64,000 nucleotides of DNA from an uncultured Pelagibacteraceae bacterium (lineage in GTDB: Bacteria > Pseudomonadota > Alphaproteobacteria > Pelagibacterales > Pelagibacteraceae). Below, piece by piece: positions 48,156 to 54,748 of the stretch. The stretch covers positions 62,001-126,000 of the forward strand of contig CACFNH010000002.1 of the NCBI GenBank assembly GCA_902567685.1, written 5' to 3'. Below the pieces are notes generated by a model, which was given only the letters and a program-made list of their open reading frames with translations, was not told where the DNA came from and made no database searches. How positions within the stretch are numbered: the first letter of the stretch is position 1; every line of letters begins with the position of its first letter. Made by a program: the position numbers and the translations under genes.

Positions 48156-49083
48156 AACCTAATGATTCCATTAACTCATTCCATTCTCGTTTAGAAAGTC
48201 CAGAATCTTCAAACTTACAATTTTCACCTTTTATCATTTTCTTTACTACTGACTTTCCTTTAGCGGATAGTTCCATTGCTCCAACTCTATAATCCATAAA
48301 AGCCTCATATGTTGTTGGAACCCATCTTTTTAAAGAATCTGTCATTACATCGGCGTAAGCTCTAATTTCGTATTGAGCGTGGCCATCCGCTCTTAATGAT
48401 AAAAAGTTGAGAAGATTTAACAAATCAGTTTTCCAGTACCATTGTGTATATGCATTCAATGTCAAATTCATTCTAGCTAATTCTCTGGCTAATCCCTGTT
48501 TTTTTTCGTCTATTACACTACCGTCATACTTTTCATTCAACATCTTCTCGTAATCATCATAATTTTTTTGGGCATCCTCTTTAAGCATAGTGAGAATTTC
48601 ATCTGCCTGCTTTCCGTTAATTAATGCCCCTCGTCCCTGACGATTATCTTTTGATTGCGCTGCCAAGTGTTCTTTTTCTGGAATATAGAATTCTTTATCA
48701 AGGATAGAATATCTAGCTGAGTATTCATTCACATTAGCAGTTCTATGTCTTATCCATTGTCGTGCTACAAAAATCGGAAGTTTGACATGATATTTTATTT
48801 CACACATTTCAAAAGGAGTGCTGTGTCTATGCCTCATCAAATATTTAATTAAGCCACTGTCAGTTGAAACTTTCTTAGTTCCTTTTCCATATGAAACTCT
48901 GGCTGATTGAACAATAGAAGTATCATCGCCCATATAGTCTACTACTCTGACAAAACCGTGATCTAACACGGGCAAGGCTTCATACAAAATTTTTTCTAAT
49001 TCAGGGGATGTAACTCTTTTAGTTACGTTTTCTTGAGATTGTTGGTCTATTATTTCTTGTTTTTGTTCTTTTGTAAGCTTCAT
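48136..49083 (-). CDS. thyX: Flavin-dependent thymidylate synthase
   Basis: A 315-residue ThyX. The signature [15 protein letters not shown] contains the RHRxxSxNExSxR-type motif used to bind FAD and dUMP. It makes dTMP using methylene-THF and NAD(P)H, replacing ThyA. About 70 residues longer than the shortest ThyX proteins, with N- and C-terminal extensions. The 3' end overlaps mrp convergently by 20 bases. It lies just upstream of the tmRNA gene on the opposite strand. Confidence 0.94.
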   Translation of the reverse strand: MKLTKEQKQEIIDQQSQENVTKRVTSPELEKILYEALPVLDHGFVRVVDYMGDDTSIVQSARVSYGKGTKKVSTDSGLIKYLMRHRHSTPFEMCEIKYHVKLPIFVARQWIRHRTANVNEYSARYSILDKEFYIPEKEHLAAQSKDNRQGRGALINGKQADEILTMLKEDAQKNYDDYEKMLNEKYDGSVIDEKKQGLARELARMNLTLNAYTQWYWKTDLLNLLNFLSLRADGHAQYEIRAYADVMTDSLKRWVPTTYEAFMDYRVGAMELSAKGKSVVKKMIKGENCKFEDSGLSKREWNELMESLGFKENLL

Positions 49084-49097
49084 TTTGAATTAATTTA

Positions 49098-49125
49098 TTG
49101 AATCTCTGAAAACAAGTTTTATATT
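49098..49125 (+). promoter_or_regulatory. Candidate promoter of the tmRNA gene
   Basis: TTGAAT at 49098-49103 and TATATT at 49120-49125 with a 16-bp spacer; TATTAT two bases later gives 18 bp. The start would fall near 49132, just before the first stem of the acceptor piece. Assigned by eye. Confidence 0.5.
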
Positions 49126-49304
49126 ATTAGCGTTGGTTTTCCAACTATAACGATAAACGAATTTCGTAATAAACATTACGGACGTGGGGGCAGTACCCAC
49201 CACCTCCACCATTTACAACTTGAGGGGGTGAACTAGGATCGACGGGTGTCTAAAGGCTATTCTTTCGTTCGAGATAGTTCCGACGTAACGGGCTACTTAT
49301 AAAT

Positions 49305-49334
49305 GCAAATAATAAATTTGCACTTGCTGCTTAA
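49305..49334 (+). other. tmRNA proteolysis-tag reading frame
   Basis: The resume codon GCA at 49305 opens the frame ANNKFALAA followed by TAA. With the alanine carried by the tmRNA the tag is 10 residues. The ALAA end is the ClpXP/ClpAP degron. It is short compared with tags such as the 11-residue E. coli one. The stop is directly followed by a self-complementary stem (49330-49339 with 49342-49351). Confidence 0.82.
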
Positions 49335-49358
49335 TTAACTTGTTAATTAAGTGAACGG

Positions 49359-49389
49359 GGTTTGGGGCACCTGGCAACAGAACGCCCCT
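49359..49389 (+). repeat. tmRNA 3'-end repeat, copy 1 (resident att site)
   Basis: A 31-bp segment forming the 3' end of the tmRNA coding piece, with core GGCACCTGGCAACAGAACG. The GGGG/CCCC arms fold as the terminal tmRNA helix. It recurs exactly at 51477-51507 and with changes at 51706 and 52302. This is the copy attached to the intact tmRNA, so it is read as the living integration site. Confidence 0.85.
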
Positions 49390-49434
49390 GCGTATTGGCG
49401 TTAACACTTATTAATTCACAACTTTTTTTAATTA

Positions 49435-49453
49435 GATCACAATACGATCACAC
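49435..49453 (+). repeat. 19-bp direct repeat flanking the accessory operon, left copy
   Basis: GATCACAATACGATCACAC, itself two GATCAC units 11 bp apart. The identical 19 bp occur in the same orientation at 51404-51422, on the far side of the three-gene operon. It could be a recombinase arm site or a regulator operator. Confidence 0.75.
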
Positions 49454-49485
49454 TGAAGAAAGACAAACTTGGAGTGCGGGGGAAT

Positions 49486-49899
49486 TTAATCTAAAACTTG
49501 GCCAGTTTTATTTTGTTCAAAATAATCTATTAAAAAAAAAGCCATCTTTTGTCCTTTTATTTTATGTTTTTTATCGAAAACAAAACTTAATGTTTGAGGA
49601 TAAACTAAAGCACTTGCAGCTACCCAATGGTTTCTAACTACTTGGCCGGCTCCGTTAACAGATAGATCATGGTACTTTTTCTTCATAATCTTTTTAGTTA
49701 TCTTGTATTTTTTAATAATAGGTTGATTATTTTTATCTTCAAAAGCTAATTCTATTAAATCATCTATTGCTTTTTCTTTTTCTCTAGATTTCTTAAACAT
49801 TGAATTCATATCAAAATCCATTGATACATCAGATAGAACTCGACTGATCTTAACTAACTTAGTTGATTTTTTTATACTCCTAAATATTCCAAAAACCAT
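49486..49899 (-). CDS. Unknown protein, third gene of the accessory operon
   Basis: A 137-residue basic protein that I do not recognise. It starts MVFGIFRSIKKSTKLVKISRVL, has a Lys-rich middle (KKYKITKKIMKKKYHD) and a hydrophobic patch VNGAGQVVRNHWVAASALVYPQTL. The frame is open 19 codons further up, but the ATG at 49899 overlaps the stop of the preceding gene (TAATG), which marks it as the coupled start. Its 3' end lies about 100 bases from the tmRNA end. It lies inside the first repeat-bounded segment. Confidence 0.6.
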   Translation of the reverse strand: MVFGIFRSIKKSTKLVKISRVLSDVSMDFDMNSMFKKSREKEKAIDDLIELAFEDKNNQPIIKKYKITKKIMKKKYHDLSVNGAGQVVRNHWVAASALVYPQTLSFVFDKKHKIKGQKMAFFLIDYFEQNKTGQVLD

Positions 49900-50183
49900 T
49901 ATTTGCTTGGCCCCCAAATTTTTCCACCCCAAAGATAACTTAAATGAACATAGCACATTCTAAAAGAAAATAATCCACCAATTAATAACAAATAATATAC
50001 CCAAGTACTTTCAGCCCAGCTAATTGCGAGCCAAATCAGACCTACTCCAAGAATGAGATCGATAATCGCCCATGCTATCATTGTCCATTTAGGGAATGAT
50101 TGTCTTAAATCTTTTTTATCTCCGGACCAATAAACCTTTTTAGTATAATCTCTTGTTGAGTATTGGTTTTTTCTTTTTTTCAT
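49899..50183 (-). CDS. Small two-helix membrane protein in accessory operon
   Basis: A 94-residue protein with a charged N-terminus (MKKRKNQYSTRDYTKK) and two hydrophobic helices (about 36-56 and 62-82), ending WGGKIWGPSK. Its ATG overlaps the stop of the DUF3883 gene (ATGA) and its stop overlaps the next start (TAATG), so all three genes are translationally coupled. It has no family I can name. A membrane partner for the DUF3883 protein is possible but not shown. Confidence 0.62.
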   Translation of the reverse strand: MKKRKNQYSTRDYTKKVYWSGDKKDLRQSFPKWTMIAWAIIDLILGVGLIWLAISWAESTWVYYLLLIGGLFSFRMCYVHLSYLWGGKIWGPSK

Positions 50184-51376
50184 GATCTAAAATCTAAATT
50201 CAACGTCACTAAATCTATATTAAATTCTCCCTGCATTTTTTCAAATAAATTTAAAATTTTATCGAAATTAGCTACATCTTTTAGCTTTTCACTTGGGTTT
50301 TTAATCACTTCAATTTTTGCTTTAGTTAGTGCGTTCGTCACTAAATATATGTTGAATTTTTCTCTATTTTTTTTATTTAACATTGCAATAATTTCATTTT
50401 TTGTTAAGTCGATATCATTAATCGTTTTTCCCGAAGATGATTTAACCTCAATGAATATCTCCTCTCCTTTTTCGTTGTATGAGGTTATATCGTAGCCTGG
50501 TTTTTCGTTTAACTCTGCATGCCATTTAACTTTATTTGAAAGGTCTTTTAAACCAATTTTATTTAATTTATCTTTTTCATACTCAAAAACAATTTTCTCA
50601 CCTTTTCGACCTATAAAAGCTGAACGATCGCTCCTCCTCTTTTTTTGTTTTATTTTTTTGCTTTTTTTAGTTTTAGCATTTGTTTTTTTTTTCGGCGTTC
50701 TATTTTCAAAAGTCTTTATTTTTAAATCTTGATCTTGAAACTTAATTGGGTCTGCAACTGCGTTAACTAAACTATCAATGGATGGTGTTAGAGGATTTTC
50801 ATGAATCTCAACATAAAATTCTAACATCTTTTTGAAATCATTAATAAGTTCGTTATCTTCAGGCAAATTATCTATTTCATAAGACAAACTGAATATTGCT
50901 GATTGTTCATAGCCCTCTTGTCTAAATTCTTTTGGAGTGGCTGTTAAATCAATAGGATCTAACGTTAAGTTTTCAATATCAAGATCATTTTCAAAAACCT
51001 TTTGAATACGAGATGCTGCTTTTCTCATTTTAGAATAAGCTTCTTTTTTTGGAGAAAAAACTTCTAAAAATTGCCCGGTACCAAAAGCAATTGAAAGGTG
51101 AACTTTTTTTAGATCAACTGAATATAAATAGACTAAAGAATAACCTTCGCTTTGTTTATCTGCTAATCTAACATCTCTTGCGCTTATCCATGGAGCATAT
51201 GGGACCCTTTGTACTCCTTTAGTAGCTTTAATCTTTATATAATCTTTGTGATCGGAGTTAGATACAATACCTCCGAGAATGTTAGTTATCTTTTTATAAA
51301 TTTCATCTACGTTATTTGTCTTATTTTTAAAAAAAGCAGGCCACTCTTTTGAAAGGCTTTGAAGTTCTTCTCTCAT
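50180..51376 (-). CDS. McrB-N-terminal-like plus DUF3883 protein (possible defence)
   Basis: A 398-residue protein. The N-terminal half (about 30-190) resembles the MrcB_N/DUF3578 domain found at the N-terminus of McrB-like restriction proteins (VPYAPWISARDVRLADKQSEGYSLVYLYSVD, then LSIAFGTGQFLE). A Lys-rich linker (KKKTNAKTKKSKKIKQKKRR) leads to a DUF3883-like domain with GRKGEKIVFEYEKDKLN and DITSYNEKGEEIFIEVKSS, whose E-x-K core resembles a restriction-endonuclease-type fold. No AAA+ GTPase is present. The frame runs up to a GTG at 51409 through the GATCAC repeats; the ATG at 51376 is preferred. A nuclease or defence role is inferred. Confidence 0.7.
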   Translation of the reverse strand: MREELQSLSKEWPAFFKNKTNNVDEIYKKITNILGGIVSNSDHKDYIKIKATKGVQRVPYAPWISARDVRLADKQSEGYSLVYLYSVDLKKVHLSIAFGTGQFLEVFSPKKEAYSKMRKAASRIQKVFENDLDIENLTLDPIDLTATPKEFRQEGYEQSAIFSLSYEIDNLPEDNELINDFKKMLEFYVEIHENPLTPSIDSLVNAVADPIKFQDQDLKIKTFENRTPKKKTNAKTKKSKKIKQKKRRSDRSAFIGRKGEKIVFEYEKDKLNKIGLKDLSNKVKWHAELNEKPGYDITSYNEKGEEIFIEVKSSSGKTINDIDLTKNEIIAMLNKKNREKFNIYLVTNALTKAKIEVIKNPSEKLKDVANFDKILNLFEKMQGEFNIDLVTLNLDFRS

Positions 51377-51403
51377 GATCACACCATATCCGGACTCACT
51401 GGC

Positions 51404-51422
51404 GATCACAATACGATCACAC
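51404..51422 (+). repeat. 19-bp direct repeat flanking the accessory operon, right copy
   Basis: Identical to 49435-49453. With a further GATCACAC at 51377-51384, three GATCAC units lie within 46 bp around the 5' end of the DUF3883 gene, an arrangement that suits a protein-binding operator or recombinase arm sites. Confidence 0.75.
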
Positions 51423-51476
51423 CCAGCAAAGAAATAGGCGTTTTTTATGATCTAGAATTATTGTATAACGTTAAAA

Positions 51477-51507
51477 GGTTTGGGGCACCTGGCAACAGAA
51501 CGCCCCT
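51477..51507 (+). repeat. tmRNA 3'-end repeat, copy 2 (exact)
   Basis: All 31 bases match 49359-49389, and identity stops sharply on both sides (ACGGGG against TTAAAA upstream, G against T downstream). It has no tmRNA sequence in front of it. It closes a 2.1-kb segment with the three-gene operon. Confidence 0.85.
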
Positions 51508-51523
51508 TATGATAATTAAAATA

Positions 51524-51706
51524 ATGAAAAAAAATAATTCAAGAAAAGTTAAGATTTGGGGATTAGTTTCTGTTATTTGGTTTTTGATTGTTTATGCAGC
51601 AACTATGACTGGTAGTTCTTATTCTAAAGATACAGCTGCTTTTATTTGGTTAGCTTTGATACCCTTAGCAATAGGATGGGGGATCTATTTTATTAAGAAA
51701 AATTAG
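51524..51706 (+). CDS. 60-residue two-helix membrane protein between att repeats
   Basis: Starts MKKNNSRKVK; hydrophobic helices cover about residues 12-28 and 38-55, with a short loop TMTGSSYSKDTA between. It is not recognised. An upstream in-frame ATG at 51509 (MIIKI) is the alternative; the longer frame reaching back to 51359 runs through the repeat and is not used. The TAG stop (51704-51706) shares its last base with repeat copy 3. The gene fills nearly the whole 200-bp segment between copies 2 and 3. Confidence 0.6.
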   Translation: MKKNNSRKVKIWGLVSVIWFLIVYAATMTGSSYSKDTAAFIWLALIPLAIGWGIYFIKKN

Positions 51707-51729
51707 GCACCTAGCAACAGAACGCCCCT
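51706..51729 (+). repeat. tmRNA 3'-end repeat, copy 3 (one change)
   Basis: Twenty-four bases match the core with one substitution (CCTAGC for CCTGGC); the left GGTTTGG part is lost. The right arm GAACGCCCCT is intact. Confidence 0.8.
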
Positions 51730-51817
51730 AAAAAATCAACTAATCTTTTAAGTTTTTTTGGTCGCAGTGACAATCTAAAGGGTTAAATTAATAAATTTTT
51801 AATAATATTTTTAGAGC

Positions 51818-52246
51818 ATGTATAAGTTGATTTTAAAAATAACATTAATCTTATTTTTTATTTACCCTGCTCACAGCGCAGATCAAACCATAGAAATGGT
51901 TAATAGATTGGGAAAAGAGATTAATGTTTATTCCAAAAAACTTGTCAATGTTAATGTGGGTAATACTGTTTTTTGGAAATCAGTAAATCCTGGCCATAAT
52001 GTAGAATTCATAAAAGGTGGGGTTCCTGCTGGTGTGGAAAAATTCAAGTCTCCATATAGTAAGGATACAAGCTATACATTTAAAATTCCTGGAATTTATG
52101 CTTATTGGTGTACGCCTCACAAAAGTATGGGGATGATAGGTTTCGTCGTCGTAGGTAATGACAAGTCAAATCTAGAAGCAATTAAAAAAATTAAATTTTA
52201 CGGTGTATCAAAAAGAGTCGCTGAAGAAATAATAAGTTCTTTGTAA
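51818..52246 (+). CDS. Pseudoazurin-like periplasmic copper protein
   Basis: A 142-residue protein with a signal peptide (about 1-20, ending HSA). The mature part is a single-domain cupredoxin with type 1 copper ligands: His in PGHNVEF, Cys and His in YWCTPHKSMG, and Met in the same loop. The VNPGHNV and GIYAYWCTPHKSMGMIGFVVVG blocks are typical of pseudoazurin. It would shuttle electrons in the periplasm; the partner is not evident here. It lies between tmRNA repeat copies 3 and 4 and so may be imported cargo. Confidence 0.88.
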   Translation: MYKLILKITLILFFIYPAHSADQTIEMVNRLGKEINVYSKKLVNVNVGNTVFWKSVNPGHNVEFIKGGVPAGVEKFKSPYSKDTSYTFKIPGIYAYWCTPHKSMGMIGFVVVGNDKSNLEAIKKIKFYGVSKRVAEEIISSL

Positions 52247-52301
52247 ATTTTATTATACTGTTTTTAATTCAAATTATTCCCAAATAATGGTATAAAGTCT
52301 A

Positions 52302-52323
52302 GGGCACCTGGCAATAGAACGCC
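52302..52323 (+). repeat. tmRNA 3'-end repeat, copy 4 (most decayed)
   Basis: Twenty-two bases align with the core, with one internal change (GCAATAG for GCAACAG). The right arm is degraded (GCCTTT for GCCCCT). It is the copy furthest from the tmRNA. Confidence 0.72.
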
Positions 52324-52344
52324 TTTCTTAATTTAATCTTTAGA

Positions 52345-52794
52345 ATGAAAGCATATAAAATAATTAAATCTAATATTCATCGAAAAGGTCTTTGTGCTGC
52401 TCGTGATATAAAAAAAGGAGAAAGAATAATTCAATACAAAGGAAAAAGAATCACCCACAAAAAAGCTGATGAGGATCCTAAGTATAGATATGATATCACT
52501 TATTTGTTTACACTTAATAAAAAGTATCTTTTAGATGGAGATTTTAAATTTAATGTTGCTCGACTGATGAACCATTCGTGCAATCCTAATTGTGAAGTTC
52601 TTGATGAAAGTAAGTCTGTCATATGGATTACCGCTATGAAAGATATCAAAAAAAATGAGGAATTATCATATGATTATGGATTTAGTTATGATTGTAACTA
52701 TAAAGATCATGTTTGTAAGTGTGGATCTGAAAATTGTGTTGGCTTTATTGTTAGAGAAGGTTCTCGATGGCGGATAACTAAAAATAAATTCTAA
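52345..52794 (+). CDS. SET-domain protein lysine methyltransferase
   Basis: A 149-residue protein consisting almost only of a SET domain. SAM- and substrate-binding motifs are visible: HRKGLCAARDIKKGERIIQY, RLMNHSCNPNCE (about 73-84) and ELSYDYGF (about 105-112). A post-SET Cys cluster CKCGSENCVG follows, which binds zinc together with the Cys in SCNPNC. Bacterial SET proteins methylate lysines on proteins; the target here is unknown. It starts 22 bp after repeat copy 4, so it may be the oldest cargo or the first resident gene. Confidence 0.87.
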   Translation: MKAYKIIKSNIHRKGLCAARDIKKGERIIQYKGKRITHKKADEDPKYRYDITYLFTLNKKYLLDGDFKFNVARLMNHSCNPNCEVLDESKSVIWITAMKDIKKNEELSYDYGFSYDCNYKDHVCKCGSENCVGFIVREGSRWRITKNKF

Positions 52795-52871
52795 AAAATA
52801 TATTTGTCTCCTAAATAAATCAAAAGACCTACTGCGATACCTATGAGAAGCCAATAATAAATTTCTTTCAT
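52791..52871 (-). CDS. 26-residue single-helix membrane peptide
   Basis: Reads MKEIYYWLLIGIAVGLLIYL then GDKYIF and TAG. One hydrophobic helix covers most of it. The ATG comes one base after the TAA of the MazG-like gene (TAAAATG), which suggests translational coupling; its stop overlaps the SET gene's stop on the other strand. Being so short it is a tentative call. Confidence 0.4.
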   Translation of the reverse strand: MKEIYYWLLIGIAVGLLIYLGDKYIF

Positions 52872-52872
52872 T

Positions 52873-53244
52873 TTAATAGATATATTTACTAAGATTGGGT
52901 TTAAAATATTTTGGTCCTTTCATTACTTTTCCTTTGTCGTTAAAAATTGGTTTACCATCATCTCCTAACTTACTCATATTTGAATTTTGAACTTCTTCAA
53001 AACACTTATCTAGATCTATGCCAAAAGCATGTCCGGCTCCATACGTAACATAAAGTATATCAGTCAAAGCATCTGCGACTTCTTTGATATCTTTCTTTTC
53101 AATTGCCTGCTTAAATTCTTCTAATTCTTCCCTGATTAAATCTAATCGTAAATTAACTATTTTTTCCTCTGGAAATTCAGCTTTATTTTTAACTTCTTGA
53201 CCAAAAGTTTGCATAAATTTTTTTACACTTTGAAAGTTACTCAT
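52873..53244 (-). CDS. MazG-like nucleotide pyrophosphohydrolase
   Basis: A 123-residue all-alpha pyrophosphohydrolase (MazG/HisE-like). The metal-binding acidic motifs are visible: [15 protein letters not shown] (about 30-44) and [17 protein letters not shown] (about 55-71). The C-terminal [13 protein letters not shown]...G.V.KGP.YF.P is characteristic of this subfamily. It would hydrolyse non-canonical NTPs or dNTPs; the substrate is not determined. Divergent from fumC. Confidence 0.85.
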   Translation of the reverse strand: MSNFQSVKKFMQTFGQEVKNKAEFPEEKIVNLRLDLIREELEEFKQAIEKKDIKEVADALTDILYVTYGAGHAFGIDLDKCFEEVQNSNMSKLGDDGKPIFNDKGKVMKGPKYFKPNLSKYIY

Positions 53245-53261
53245 TTTTCCTCAATTCTAAT

Positions 53262-53289
53262 TTGTTTTATAATAAATAGGGTGTATTAT
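53262..53289 (+). promoter_or_regulatory. Candidate fumC promoter
   Basis: TTGTTT (53262-53267) and TATTAT (53284-53289) with a 16-bp spacer, 15 bp before the chosen ATG at 53305. A TATAAT also occurs at 53268. Weak call by eye. Confidence 0.3.
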
Positions 53290-53304
53290 ACCCTAGAATC
53301 ATTA

Positions 53305-54693
<1,389 letters not shown>

Positions 54694-54748
54694 TATCGAT
54701 TAATATAATTCCCTTAGTTATAGTATATAATTGAACATTTTCAGTTTT

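Larger units (their letters stand above)
49131..49389 (+). ncRNA. ssrA: Two-piece (circularly permuted) tmRNA
   Basis: The gene order is permuted: acceptor part first, coding part second. The acceptor part ends with T-stem GTGGG/CCCAC and CACCTCC, then A and an encoded CCA at 49209-49211. After 12 nt (49212-49223) the coding part begins GGGGGTG (49224-49230), which pairs with CACCTCC to make a 7-bp acceptor stem with a G-U at the third pair, the alanine identity element. The D-arm-like region GGATCGACGGGTGTC follows, then the tag frame at 49305-49334, and the 3' end is GGGGCACC...GCCCC. It rescues stalled ribosomes with SmpB. Exact mature ends are estimates. Confidence 0.88.

Noticed and set aside
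49362-49637. A 91-codon frame crossing the tmRNA end and the intergenic DNA
   Set aside because: It reads through the structured end of the tmRNA and the GATCAC repeat, overlaps the real minus-strand gene at 49486, and has no plausible protein features.
51359-51508. N-terminal extension of the 60-residue membrane protein frame, giving the peptide GAPGNRTP
   Set aside because: The extension is antisense to the DUF3883 gene start and passes through the noncoding tmRNA repeat; the protein proper begins at 51509 or 51524.
49359-52323. Integron attC array
   Set aside because: The repeats lack the paired RYYYAAC/GTTRRRY core sites of attC, and they are identical to the tmRNA end, which explains them better.
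49359-52323. CRISPR array
   Set aside because: Only four repeats with spacing of 0.2 to 2.1 kb, and genes between them; no regular spacers and no cas genes.
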